The notes: generated by a model not told the origin, from the letters alone. A DNA stretch of 54,345 bases from a bacterium (GCA_021786105.1 JAJYNW010000003.1:1-54345); one strand, 5' to 3'; shown: positions 41,163-50,432, numbered from the stretch's first letter. Translations and numbers: made by a program.

Positions 41163-41873
41163 ATGTTTAAAAAGCTTAGAAAAATAATGCATAACTTAGA
41201 TGTGCCAAAGGATGATCATGACAAAGACTACATTGTAACCATTCCGACAAACGGTGTTTTTGTGGAGGGTATCTTAAGAATTCCGCACAGCGCCCGCGGC
41301 CTTGTTCTGTTTGCCCATGGCAGCGGTAGCAGCAGGAATAGTCCCCGGAATAACTTTGTAGCAGGAATTTTAAGGCAAGCCAGAGTTGGCACATTGCTTT
41401 TTGACCTATTAACCGAAGAAGAGGATTTGATTTACGAAAACCGTTTTAATATTGAACTCCTAACCGAGAGATTAATTAAAACTACTGAATGGATTAATAG
41501 ACAACCGCAAGGTAAAAAACTATCCATTGGTTATTTTGGAGCCAGCACCGGAGCCGCCTCAGCTTTTAAAGCTGCAGCCAGATTAGGATCAAAGATTAAA
41601 GCAGTCGTATCAAGAGGTGGCCGACCGGACTTGAGCTTAGATGAAATAGAAAAAGTTAAATCCGCAACTCTGCTGATTGTAGGCGAGAATGATCCAGAAG
41701 TAATTACCTTAAACCAACAGGCTTATTCAACACTTAATACCACTAAGAAATTAGAAATTGTTCCGGGAGCCAGCCACCTTTTTGAAGAATCCGGAACGCT
41801 GCAAAAGGTAGCAGAGTTAGCCAGGGATTGGTTTAAAAAATATTTAGCCCATGATAAAAAAGGCGCCCTCTAA
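41163..41873 (+). CDS. Alpha/beta hydrolase (dienelactone-hydrolase-like), paralogue B
   Basis: 236 residues, aligned without gaps over most of its length with the product at 36842. It has FAHGSGSSRNSPRNNF, the nucleophile GYFGASTGAASAF, VSRGGRPDLS, VGENDPEVITL (acid) and VPGASHLFEESG (His). Compared with paralogue A it lacks the acidic insert EEKEDEITRE. The overlapping HhH gene downstream suggests co-translation. Substrate unknown. Confidence 0.88.
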   Translation: MFKKLRKIMHNLDVPKDDHDKDYIVTIPTNGVFVEGILRIPHSARGLVLFAHGSGSSRNSPRNNFVAGILRQARVGTLLFDLLTEEEDLIYENRFNIELLTERLIKTTEWINRQPQGKKLSIGYFGASTGAASAFKAAARLGSKIKAVVSRGGRPDLSLDEIEKVKSATLLIVGENDPEVITLNQQAYSTLNTTKKLEIVPGASHLFEESGTLQKVAELARDWFKKYLAHDKKGAL

Positions 41874-42294
41874 AAAAATATATTCAACTGATTTAGGGAT
41901 TGATCTTGAGTCTAAAGAAGAAAACGAGTTATTTAAATGGTTTTTGGCCTGTCTTTTGTTCGGTAGACCAATCCAACAAGGAGTGGCCAAAAAAACATAT
42001 TTTGAATTTATTAAGGAAAGTTTAACTTCTCCGGAGGCAATTTTACAAGCCGGTTGGGATAAATTAGTTAAAATTTTAGATAGAGGACACTATATCCGGT
42101 ATGATTACTCAACCGCCACCAAATTATTAGAAGTTTGCCAAACCCTCAAAGAAAAATACGGTACCCTGGCGAATCTAATAAACACCTCACAAAACTTCAA
42201 AGATTTACAAAACCGTTTGCTGGAATTTAAAGGCATTGGCCCGGTTACTACGGAGATTCTCTTACGGGATTTGAAACTACACAAAGTGATTTAA
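41851..42294 (+). CDS. Helix-hairpin-helix (HhH-GPD-like) protein, short
   Basis: 147 residues related to the endonuclease III fold. The first helices (ELFKWFLACLLFGRPIQQGVAKKTYFEFI) and the hairpin LLEFKGIGPVTTEILLRDL are visible. The usual catalytic Asp and the FeS cluster region that follow in glycosylases are missing because the frame stops right after the HhH. It may be a truncated gene or a short DNA-binding relative. Start overlaps the hydrolase gene by 23 nt. Confidence 0.65.
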   Translation: MIKKAPSKKIYSTDLGIDLESKEENELFKWFLACLLFGRPIQQGVAKKTYFEFIKESLTSPEAILQAGWDKLVKILDRGHYIRYDYSTATKLLEVCQTLKEKYGTLANLINTSQNFKDLQNRLLEFKGIGPVTTEILLRDLKLHKVI

Positions 42295-42309
42295 CTAAAA
42301 AACCCTTTA

Positions 42310-42343
42310 AAAAACAAAAAGATCTGTCTTGAAACAGATCTTT
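42310..42343 (-). terminator. Intrinsic terminator of the small RNA
   Basis: On the minus strand AAAGATCTGT-TTCAAG-ACAGATCTTT (10-bp stem) is followed by TTGTTTTTT. On the plus strand the same hairpin ends in TTTC and could weakly terminate the HhH gene. Confidence 0.9.
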
Positions 42344-42458
42344 CTGCTGAAGCACGCTGTTTTACCTTTGCACTTCTCAAACTAATCCCTTCAAAGTTAG
42401 TCTCTAGAACACCATACTTTGTCGGTAAGTCCTAAAACTTATGCGCACAGCTGGACAT
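42310..42458 (-). ncRNA. Small noncoding RNA gene with its own promoter and terminator
   Basis: Minus-strand transcript of about 149 nt bounded by a consensus-like promoter and a strong intrinsic terminator, with no open frame. It folds as one long irregular rod: GCUG/CAGC and UGCGC/GCGUG at the base, GUUUU..ACC/GGUAAAAC in the middle with a 7-nt bulge, and GACUAA/UUAGUU near the tip. A single interrupted rod of this size is reminiscent of 6S RNA, but the assignment is only a suggestion. Confidence 0.65.
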
Positions 42459-42463
42459 ATTTT

Positions 42464-42492
42464 ACAATAGTAATTTTTAAAAGGTTTGTCAA
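42464..42492 (-). promoter_or_regulatory. Promoter of the small RNA
   Basis: TTGACA (42492-42487), a 17-nt spacer and TATTGT (42469-42464) on the minus strand. The -35 hexamer overlaps the TGA stop codon of the glycosidase gene (GCTTGACA). Transcription would start near 42458. Confidence 0.8.
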
Positions 42493-43688
42493 GCCCTCTG
42501 TTGGCCCATGTCTATTACTAATCCACCCCAGGTAAAGTTTTGAGCTCCTAAACCTTCTCCTATAAAAGGGTTAAAATATTCACGGAACCCTGATTTTTGG
42601 ATTAAGGCAACGGAGGATTTTTTAATTTCTTCTGCTACATCACTAAAGCCATAATTTAGTAAACCTTTATAAATGAACCAATTAGCCCCTACCCAAGTTG
42701 GCCCTCTCCAAAAACCGGAAGGATCAAAAGATGGTTCATCTAGAGAGGTAGTGGGGACCGGAAAATTTGTCCAAAATTCATTTTTATTAAGCAAGTGATC
42801 GTCAACTAATTTTTTTGCCTCTCCCTGAGTGATAATTTTAGCATAAAGCGGGGCAAAAATAGCCCAAGTTTTAACTTTAATTTTTTTATAATTCTCTCCA
42901 TAAGTAGACCAAAAAATATCATCTTCCAGCATGAACTCTCTCATGGCTAAGGATATAGCCTCTGCCTCTTTTGCAAAATAATCAGCATCTTCATCCTGGT
43001 CTATCTTCTTGGCAATTTCGGCAAGCAGTTTTAGGTTTGTCACCATAATGGAGTTAAAGGGTACGTCTTTAACCCAGAAAAAATTTCTCATGCAAAACGG
43101 AGCATCAAAGTGACACTCTATATTTTGCTTAACCAGCCTAAGCCGCTGTTCGGTGTTTGCTTTCAGTGTTTGTTTTACCGGCAAATTCAAAGGCAAATCA
43201 AACCTGGGGGAATTATCTTCGCCTGACTCATCAGGATTCATAATGCCGATTAGGTGTTTTTCGTGAGGATCACGTTCAATCAGTAGATACTTGTAGAAGT
43301 GATATAAATGGGGATACACCGATTTCAAAAAAATTATGTCTTTGTCTATTTGAAATATTTGCCAAACTGCATAAGCTAACATCGGAGGTTGGGTAATGGT
43401 GCTGGTGCCGTCCTTGCCCCAACTGATCCTGGGAAAATTTGTTTTGTTTGTTTTATCCCAATAAATCATGTGCGGGATCATGCCATTTTGGAATTGTCTG
43501 AACAGAATGGAAAAGATCTCCTTTTTGGCGGATATTAAATCAAAATGACTTAAGATAATTGAGTGAAAACAGGAATCCCAAAACCACTGATACGGATAGG
43601 TGGCAGGAGCAGGAACAGTATATTGGAATTTCCCCTTTAACCGCCGGTTGGCTATAAATAATTGCCTGCAGGCGAGGTTGAGATTCAT
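42489..43688 (-). CDS. (alpha/alpha)6-barrel glycoside hydrolase (MGH/GH63-like)
   Basis: 399 residues of alternating helices with the glycosidase marks YPYQWFWDSCFHSIILSHFD, GKDGTSTITQPPMLAYAVW, IMNPDESGEDNSPRFD (probable catalytic acid) and GFWRGPTWVGANWFI. The pattern fits mannosylglycerate/glucosylglycerate hydrolases and GH63 alpha-glucosidases. No signal peptide is seen, so it is cytosolic. Near the trehalose genes it may degrade a compatible solute; the substrate is inferred. Eight nt separate it from the esterase gene. Confidence 0.83.
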   Translation of the reverse strand: MNLNLACRQLFIANRRLKGKFQYTVPAPATYPYQWFWDSCFHSIILSHFDLISAKKEIFSILFRQFQNGMIPHMIYWDKTNKTNFPRISWGKDGTSTITQPPMLAYAVWQIFQIDKDIIFLKSVYPHLYHFYKYLLIERDPHEKHLIGIMNPDESGEDNSPRFDLPLNLPVKQTLKANTEQRLRLVKQNIECHFDAPFCMRNFFWVKDVPFNSIMVTNLKLLAEIAKKIDQDEDADYFAKEAEAISLAMREFMLEDDIFWSTYGENYKKIKVKTWAIFAPLYAKIITQGEAKKLVDDHLLNKNEFWTNFPVPTTSLDEPSFDPSGFWRGPTWVGANWFIYKGLLNYGFSDVAEEIKKSSVALIQKSGFREYFNPFIGEGLGAQNFTWGGLVIDMGQQRA

Positions 43689-43696
43689 ACACTAAA

Positions 43697-44881
43697 TTAT
43701 TCCAAATGCGTTTTAAAGAAATCAACGGTAGTTTTGACAATTGACTCCAAACTTGGGTCAATCACGGCGCCCTCCGGGTTTGGTTCAAACCCGTGGTTGG
43801 CATTTTTAACAATCAGAAACTGCGCGTTGTCATTTTCCGACTTGAGTTTATCATAAAGAGTGGCAGCTTCTGCCGCCGGAGTAAGTGTATCTTTATCTCC
43901 CTGGACTATTAAGAAAGGCGGCTCATTTGCTGTTACATAATTAACGGGCCTGGCCTCATGCATTATGGCCGGATCAAAATTGTAAATCATGGTCATCATC
44001 TCACTGATCGGATAGTCCTTGTTGTCAAATGGGTTATGCCAGCCTCCCGGGGTATGCTGCACGATTATACGGGCAATCGGTGACTCCGGCAGGTCACCTA
44101 TGTAGTAACCAGCTACGGCGTTTGGTTTGGTGGGGATTTTTAGATACTGCTCGTAGGTTAAATTAGCCCCGGCGATTTGGACACTGGGGGAATTCTCCCA
44201 ACTCTCCACTCCGCTGGTTGCACCCACCAGTGCGCTTAACTGTCCACCGACGCTGTCGCCAAAAACGCCGATTTTATTTTGGTCGACGCCGATGCCATAG
44301 GAGTAATACTTTAAAAACCTGACACCGCATAAAACATCCTGGATCATGGCAGGGTATTTATATTGGGGTGCCAGCTGATAATTTACTGATGCCACGATAA
44401 AACCATTTTCTACCAGGCCAACTATTACTTTAGCCGGGGCTGTATCTATCTCTGCTTTATCTCCGGCAAGCATCCCACCGCCATGAATATATACTACCAT
44501 CGGTCTGACGCTGCCGGGCTTGAGTGGTTGATTAGCATATAGATCCAGTAGTAGTTTTTGGTCTCCGGAGCTGCAGTAGATGACATCCTGGACCTTATAC
44601 ATACTTTTAGTTTCAGCAGCGGCAGAGGTGTCCTCGTTGCGAATTTGAAAGTCTGTTTCTTTCCAATTAAGGGGAAGGCTATTTTTATAGTCAGTAGTTT
44701 CATATTTTAGTGCACTGTTGGGGTTGGTATTTGTTTGGGATGGTATAGAAGCTTTGAAAATCATTCTCCTATCCGGTGGAGCAAAGAGGTCCTGAAAGAT
44801 AAAAAGCATTATCAAAAGAATTATTACTCCGGGAATAAGTAGAAGCTTGATAAAACCCTGGCTGTTAGATATTTTGGACAT
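43697..44881 (-). CDS. Membrane-anchored alpha/beta hydrolase esterase (BD-FAE/HSL-like)
   Basis: An N-terminal span (LLLIPGVIILLIMLFIF) and an extracellular linker (about 30-95) precede a serine esterase domain: oxyanion motif YIHGGGMLAGDKAEID, nucleophile FGDSVGGQLSAL, acid in QGDKDTLTPAAE and His in NANHGFEPNP. The fold and HGGG/GDSVGG set fit carboxylesterases that deacetylate sugars. A substrate is not evident. It appears co-transcribed with the glycosidase. Confidence 0.85.
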   Translation of the reverse strand: MSKISNSQGFIKLLLIPGVIILLIMLFIFQDLFAPPDRRMIFKASIPSQTNTNPNSALKYETTDYKNSLPLNWKETDFQIRNEDTSAAAETKSMYKVQDVIYCSSGDQKLLLDLYANQPLKPGSVRPMVVYIHGGGMLAGDKAEIDTAPAKVIVGLVENGFIVASVNYQLAPQYKYPAMIQDVLCGVRFLKYYSYGIGVDQNKIGVFGDSVGGQLSALVGATSGVESWENSPSVQIAGANLTYEQYLKIPTKPNAVAGYYIGDLPESPIARIIVQHTPGGWHNPFDNKDYPISEMMTMIYNFDPAIMHEARPVNYVTANEPPFLIVQGDKDTLTPAAEAATLYDKLKSENDNAQFLIVKNANHGFEPNPEGAVIDPSLESIVKTTVDFFKTHLE

Positions 44882-44997
44882 TAATTTAAACTATCTCACA
44901 AACTTTTGAGGATTTCAATTCATATGAAGTGATATAGTGGAATTAATGTCCCAGCAAAGAGGTTTTGTTCCACTTACAAGTGCTAAGCTGAATTTTA

Positions 44998-47394
44998 TTA
45001 GTTTGGCAGAAGCTGTATCTTCCTAGCTTTCAGGGCAGCCTTGTCTGCTAACCGTTTTTGCAAATCCTTCATTAGTTCACTAATCTGCATCCAGAAAAAT
45101 GCCCAAACCCAGGCAATAATTATCCAGACAAGGGGGACTTTAGCAGGCATTAAAAAGCCTGTGAAGGCAAAAAGGGTGGCGACTAGCTGAGTCAAAGAGG
45201 TAGCCCAGATAACCTCTTTGCTTGGTAGGAACTTGAACCATCTTTCTTTGGTATGGGCTACATAAATTAACATATGCCCGGAAACGGTTAACTTCAGAAA
45301 ATAAATGGTTTGGATCAGTTCCCAATTAAGATGAAGAATATTTTGCATGATAAAAAATAATAATAAGCTATTAATAACTCCTGTCATTCCATAAAGAGAG
45401 CTTAAAATAAACCGCTGCCTCACATTTATCTTGGCCGGATAGGAGACTGTTTTCACCTTGTCAAAAGCTAGAGAAATGATAGGAATATCGTTTAACAAAG
45501 CCACAATAATAATCTGTAGAGCAGTTAGCGGATAAACTCTATAAAGTAAACCCAGTATGACAATTGTCATAATTAAACGGTAGCTTTCCGAAATACGGTA
45601 TAGAGAATAGGTGTAAAGCCGCTCAAAAATTTTTCTGCTTTCAATAATGGCATCACGGATGACTTCAATACCCTCCGAAAGCAAGACTATATCCGCCGTG
45701 GCTTTCAAGGCTGTAACGGCATTTTTGACGGCCAGGCCCACACTGGCTGCTTTAACTGCCGGTAAATCATTAACCCCGTCTCCGTTTACGGCAACGGTAA
45801 AAAATTCCTTGGCTTTTTGTACCAGTCTAAACTTATCTTCCGGCAAGATTTCGGCAAAGGCGCCTGTTTTGGTATAAAAAGTTGGTTGTAAGTTATCCCA
45901 GTTTAACTTATCCAGTTCTTCTTTGGTAATAATTTTTCCATCATCAAGAGATAACTGGCGAGCAATTTGGGAAGCGATCGCCCGGTTATCACCGGTGACC
46001 ATGGTTACATTGATACCATTATTTTCCAAAAACTGGACCGCTGATTTAGCATCTTCCCGCAGGGTATCAGATAGAGCCAAAAGTCCCACTATCTTCATAT
46101 CTTTTTCCGTTGGAGTGTTAGAAGAAATGGCAACAGCTAGAGTTCTATATCCATTTTGAGCCAATGTCTCTACTTCACGGGAAAATTTTGCTTTTGTTTC
46201 CTTATTAAAATTGCATAGCTTTTCAATTACCTGAGGAGCACCAGAGGTGATTGCCATCTGTTGGCCGGCAGTTTCGATGGTAATGGTACTCCGTTTTCTT
46301 TCCGAATCGGCAGGAATGAAATCAATTTTGGAAAATGCTGGAGGTGAGATTTGGAGTGAATGTGTTTTTTCCAGAATGGCCTGGTCAATGGAATTATTGT
46401 CATCTGAGAAGGCAGCAATTGAGGCATACTTTAGGACATTGTTGTAGGTAAACTCATCATAGGCATAAATATCAGCAACGGTAATTTTGTTCTGAGTTAA
46501 CGTTCCGGTTTTATCGGTTAATAAAAGATTTACATTGGATAAATCCTCCAAAGCCGACAGTCGCCTAACAATAACATCCTTCTTGGCCAGATTTAAAACA
46601 CCAAACTCAATAATCAAGGTCATTACGGTCGGCAAACTAATGGGGATACCGGCAATCACTAAACTTAAATCCAGTGTTAAAAGTTCCAGCAGGGGAACTT
46701 TTTGCAGAATGAAAATAATACTGAGAATTACAACCGCCACAGCGCTTAATATTGTTAGGAATTTAGAAATGCTTAAAATATCTTTTTCCAGTAAACTTTC
46801 TCTTCTGATTCTTTCCACTCCAAAGATGGTTTTACCAAAATTAGTATTCCTGCCGGTGGCAGTGAGTTTGATAACGGCAATACCGGCTACCAGGAATGAG
46901 CCAGAATAAACTGCGTCATGCAATTTTTTATCTTTAGGGAGAGATTCTCCGGTCAATGCGGCCTCATTAACAGAAACATGATTTGCCTCAACAATTTCTC
47001 CATCAGCCGGGATAATTTCCCCTGCAGAAAGCTGGATAATGTCGCCTGGAACAAGCAAGCGGGAATCAACGATATGCCAGATTTGATCCCGAAACACCCT
47101 AATCTTTTGGGCTAGATGCTCGTTTAATTTTTTAATAGCATTATCCGCTTTATTTTCCTGCCATAGGGATATGCCAATATTGAAAATAAGTAAGGAGAGG
47201 ATAAAGTTAAAATCAAAAATTTTGCGAGTAGCTAAAGACAAAAGGGCAGCAGCAAGAAGCATCAAAGAGATAGGAGAAATAACCTTTTTTGTCAGTTTCT
47301 CAAAAATAGAAGGTTGTTTCTCAGGGACTTCATTGGAACCTACAGCTTTGAACTTTTCCTCTGCTTCTTTGGTAGTAAGGCCGGAATATTCCAT
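44998..47394 (-). CDS. P-type ATPase, P3A (plasma-membrane H+-ATPase) type
   Basis: Primary cation pump, probably exporting protons. Motifs in order: actuator ALTGESLPKDK, membrane helix 4 VIAGIPISLPTVMTL, phosphorylation site LLTDKTGTLTQNKITV, and hinge VNGDGVNDLPAVKAA. The helix-6 sequence ALLNDIPIISLAFDKV aligns with the AILNDGTIMTISKDRV segment of plant H+-ATPases, including the Asp that binds the proton. No R-domain is present. The track starts at GTG inside otsB; the ATG at MEYSGLTTKEA, 14 nt after the otsB stop, is preferred. It follows otsA and otsB in one run. Confidence 0.9.
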   Translation of the reverse strand: MEYSGLTTKEAEEKFKAVGSNEVPEKQPSIFEKLTKKVISPISLMLLAAALLSLATRKIFDFNFILSLLIFNIGISLWQENKADNAIKKLNEHLAQKIRVFRDQIWHIVDSRLLVPGDIIQLSAGEIIPADGEIVEANHVSVNEAALTGESLPKDKKLHDAVYSGSFLVAGIAVIKLTATGRNTNFGKTIFGVERIRRESLLEKDILSISKFLTILSAVAVVILSIIFILQKVPLLELLTLDLSLVIAGIPISLPTVMTLIIEFGVLNLAKKDVIVRRLSALEDLSNVNLLLTDKTGTLTQNKITVADIYAYDEFTYNNVLKYASIAAFSDDNNSIDQAILEKTHSLQISPPAFSKIDFIPADSERKRSTITIETAGQQMAITSGAPQVIEKLCNFNKETKAKFSREVETLAQNGYRTLAVAISSNTPTEKDMKIVGLLALSDTLREDAKSAVQFLENNGINVTMVTGDNRAIASQIARQLSLDDGKIITKEELDKLNWDNLQPTFYTKTGAFAEILPEDKFRLVQKAKEFFTVAVNGDGVNDLPAVKAASVGLAVKNAVTALKATADIVLLSEGIEVIRDAIIESRKIFERLYTYSLYRISESYRLIMTIVILGLLYRVYPLTALQIIIVALLNDIPIISLAFDKVKTVSYPAKINVRQRFILSSLYGMTGVINSLLLFFIMQNILHLNWELIQTIYFLKLTVSGHMLIYVAHTKERWFKFLPSKEVIWATSLTQLVATLFAFTGFLMPAKVPLVWIIIAWVWAFFWMQISELMKDLQKRLADKAALKARKIQLLPN

Positions 47395-47408
47395 AAATGG
47401 GCAGTCAT

Positions 47409-48194
47409 TTAAGTATATACCAATAACCACTCAAGAAACTTAAAAACTTCTTTTGTATCTTTCAAACGATACCTAGCAAACGATTTACTCCTTTTGCCAA
47501 CCTTTATGGTGATCTCATTTTTAAGTTTTTTAAAAACGTCCTCATCAGTTACATCGTCACCAATATAAATAACAATTGGCGCTGCTTTTGTTTTTATGTG
47601 TATTACATTAACTATCAGTTTTGCAAAAGCACCTTTGCTCCAGACAACTTTAGGCCGGATATCAAACACCATCTTTCCTGAAACAGCAGAGATTAATTCA
47701 TTTTCAATAAAGGGTTTTAACATTTCCTTAAATAGTGATTTGATTGAGGGAATTTGATCTTTTTCCGCCATTCTGTAATGAAAAGCTAATACCGATTCTT
47801 TATCTTCAACAAAAACCCCGGTAAATTGGCTAGCTATTTTATCCAGCTGCACATGGATCTTTTCTAAAGCTTTTAAGGCCCTGTTTGGAATAGGGAAGGA
47901 ATATTTTTTTCCGGAGATTTCTCCTTCCAATCCATGATTGCCACCATAGATAATATTAGGCAATCTAACCTTTTCTTTAACATCCTCAAGCTTCCTGCCG
48001 CTGATAATTGCCAGATAAAAACCGGGCTTTTGACAAAAATTCTTTAACATGCTTCTGGTTTTTATTGACAATCGGGCTTTTTCCGGAGACTTAACAATCG
48101 GGGCTAAAGTTCCGTCAAAATCCAGCAATAAAGCTTTTGTGGGGTTATTTTGCAGTTGGGTAGTTATTTTGTCTAAATTTTTCCATAAATTCAT
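47409..48194 (-). CDS. otsB: Trehalose-6-phosphate phosphatase
   Basis: HAD-fold phosphatase that releases trehalose. The nucleophile motif LLLDFDGTLAPI, AIISGRKLEDV, GNHGLEGEISGKKY for substrate, and IGDDVTDEDVFKKL (Mg ligands) are all canonical. Length 261 is normal. It lies 3 nt after otsA. Completes the OtsAB pathway from UDP-glucose and glucose-6-P. Confidence 0.96.
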   Translation of the reverse strand: MNLWKNLDKITTQLQNNPTKALLLDFDGTLAPIVKSPEKARLSIKTRSMLKNFCQKPGFYLAIISGRKLEDVKEKVRLPNIIYGGNHGLEGEISGKKYSFPIPNRALKALEKIHVQLDKIASQFTGVFVEDKESVLAFHYRMAEKDQIPSIKSLFKEMLKPFIENELISAVSGKMVFDIRPKVVWSKGAFAKLIVNVIHIKTKAAPIVIYIGDDVTDEDVFKKLKNEITIKVGKRSKSFARYRLKDTKEVFKFLEWLLVYT

Positions 48195-48197
48195 CGC

Positions 48198-50432
48198 TTA
48201 TCCTAAATTCACTATAGTTTTCAATAGTTCTGCTGACCAGCGGTAGACATTATAATTTTTGATTGTTTCTCTCATGTTCCTCATTCTTTTTACCTGTTCC
48301 TTTGGTGTCATTTCCAAAGCATTTTTTATAGCACCTGCTGCCTGTTCTCCATTATACGGATTCACAATCAAAGCATCTTTAAGCTCTCTTGAGGCACCAG
48401 TATATTGACTTAAAATCAAAACTCCTTTTTCATCAAACCTTGAGGCCACATATTCTTTTGCCACCAGATTCATCCCATCGTGTAAAGATGTTACTAGACA
48501 AAAATCTGCTGTTCTATAAAATTTTTGGATTTCAGTGTGGCTATGGTGTTTTGCTAATAGCACTATTGGCTTCCAATCTTTTGCCTTAAATAAGTTATTG
48601 ATTCTTTCCACTTCCTTTTCTACTTCAAGTGCAAAATCCCGATATTTTTTAACTTTGGTCCTACTTGGGGCAGCAATTTGAATAAAAGTAAAATTATCCT
48701 GATAAGAGGGATTATTATTAAGAAAAATTTCGATCGCCTTAAATCGCTCCAGTATTCCTTTAGTATAATCCAGTCGGTCAATCCCCAACCCAATATATTT
48801 TGTTTTAATTCCTAAACTCTTTAACAATTTTTCTTTTTCATCTTTATCAATTCCATCTTTTGCTTTATCAAAACCATTGGGAAAAGAAATACTAATAGGG
48901 AAAGGCTTAATATAGGAAACATGGCCATTTTTGGTAATGGTAAAGCGCTCGAAATCTATCATCGACTCAAGCTCTCTGCCCACTGTTTCGATAAAGTTAT
49001 TACAGTGAAGCTGAGTATGAAATCCCAAAAGATCTGCTCCTAACATACCATCCAGAACTTCTTTCTTCCAAGGACATATACTAAAAGATTCTGGATTGGG
49101 CCAGGGAATATGCCAGAAAATTCCTACGACAGCCCCCGGTCTTTGCGCCTTGACCATTCTGGGAACTAAAGCCAGATGAAAATCCTGAATCAAAATAACA
49201 GGTCTATCCTGGTTTTTGATTTCGAAAAGAATTGTATCGGCAAACTTTTGATTAACTTTTTTATATTCTTCCCAATCTTCCTTTCGGAAAATCGGCCTGT
49301 TGTGGGCAATATGGCAAAGCGGCCATAATCCCTCATTGGAAAAGCCGTAATAATAACCCGCCTCTTCCTCCTCAGTTAACCAGACACGCTTTAAGGTGTA
49401 TTTTGGTTCATCCGGCGGAACTTTAATTTTGTTTTGCCGGTCAACTACCAACTTATCAGCATCTCCGCTTCCGCTGGCAATCCACATTCCGCCGCAAGCC
49501 TGCATTACCGGTTCAATAGCTGTTGCCATTCCGCTGGCTGGAAAATAAAACTCAAGCTTTCCGCCGTTTTTTGTGTGAATATAAGGTTCACGGTTAGATA
49601 CCATAAAGATCGTTCTTCCCTTTAAAATATCTTTGATGAATTCTTTTAACCTTTCCGCCGTCCAAGGGGAATCTAATTTCTCTAAACGTAACCGGGCTTC
49701 TTCGCTGGCTGAAATTCTAGCCTCCATTAAACTGCTTCTTATTTTAGCAATCTCTTTAACCAAAGGTCTAAACAAGAAAGAACTTGTTACACCTTTAAGA
49801 TTTTGTTCAGCCCTTCCCATTCTTGCTAATTTTAATGTTTCAACCAATCCCCGGATAGGCTGATAGATAATCCAGCGTATTAGCAAGAGTACAGCAAAAG
49901 ACAATAAAGATGCCTGTATGAGGAGTCTAATCAGATTATTTTTCCAGATTTCGGTTAAACGATCATCAATATATCCGGCATTTTGCACCACCATCAGAGC
50001 CCCCACCACACTTTTATCATCATGCAAAGGTACCGCCAGAAGATAAACCTTTTTATTACCAACTTTTTCAAAGTCTCCGTTTGCCTTATCCGCATCCATG
50101 GCATCAGCAACTATCTGAGCAGCGGCTGAAGTTGCTTCAGGGGTGATAAAAGAAGTCGCAATTACTTGATTTTTATTATCATAGATTCCCAAACCAGCAA
50201 ATCTTTTTTTATCAGTAAATCTCTCCACTACACTTTGTAAATATTTTTCTGATTTATTAATAAAGTTTGGTTCAACTGTTTCTTTAAGGCTTTCAACAAG
50301 CAGTGTTGAACGGTATTGTAAATCAGACTGAAGCCTTTGTTCTTCCTGTTCAACTTGATTAACTGTAAAAGCAATTACAATTAAACTAATTATAGTTACT
50401 ATCACAAAGAGCGCTACAGCAACCTGTTTCAT
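48198..50432 (-). CDS. otsA: Trehalose-6-phosphate synthase fused to an N-terminal membrane sensor module
   Basis: Residues 1-250 form a sensor-like module: a span (VALFVIVTIISLIVIAFTV), an external domain of about 145 residues, a second span (about 170-190) and a HAMP-like amphipathic linker. The TPS domain (about 270-744) has MVSNREPYIH, FPASGMATAIEPV, QDFHLALVPRMV, GIFWHIPWPNPESF, GADLLGFHT, GIDRLDYTKGI and DGMNLVAKEYVAS, the UDP-glucose and glucose-6-P sites. Ordinary OtsA is about 470 residues. An outside signal could thus switch trehalose synthesis directly at the membrane. Followed by otsB and a proton pump. Confidence 0.93.
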   Translation of the reverse strand: MKQVAVALFVIVTIISLIVIAFTVNQVEQEEQRLQSDLQYRSTLLVESLKETVEPNFINKSEKYLQSVVERFTDKKRFAGLGIYDNKNQVIATSFITPEATSAAAQIVADAMDADKANGDFEKVGNKKVYLLAVPLHDDKSVVGALMVVQNAGYIDDRLTEIWKNNLIRLLIQASLLSFAVLLLIRWIIYQPIRGLVETLKLARMGRAEQNLKGVTSSFLFRPLVKEIAKIRSSLMEARISASEEARLRLEKLDSPWTAERLKEFIKDILKGRTIFMVSNREPYIHTKNGGKLEFYFPASGMATAIEPVMQACGGMWIASGSGDADKLVVDRQNKIKVPPDEPKYTLKRVWLTEEEEAGYYYGFSNEGLWPLCHIAHNRPIFRKEDWEEYKKVNQKFADTILFEIKNQDRPVILIQDFHLALVPRMVKAQRPGAVVGIFWHIPWPNPESFSICPWKKEVLDGMLGADLLGFHTQLHCNNFIETVGRELESMIDFERFTITKNGHVSYIKPFPISISFPNGFDKAKDGIDKDEKEKLLKSLGIKTKYIGLGIDRLDYTKGILERFKAIEIFLNNNPSYQDNFTFIQIAAPSRTKVKKYRDFALEVEKEVERINNLFKAKDWKPIVLLAKHHSHTEIQKFYRTADFCLVTSLHDGMNLVAKEYVASRFDEKGVLILSQYTGASRELKDALIVNPYNGEQAAGAIKNALEMTPKEQVKRMRNMRETIKNYNVYRWSAELLKTIVNLG

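Noticed and set aside
44882-44997. CIRCE-like TTAGCACTT near the end of the P3A ATPase gene
   Set aside because: Only one arm matches; the second arm is absent, so it was not called an operator.
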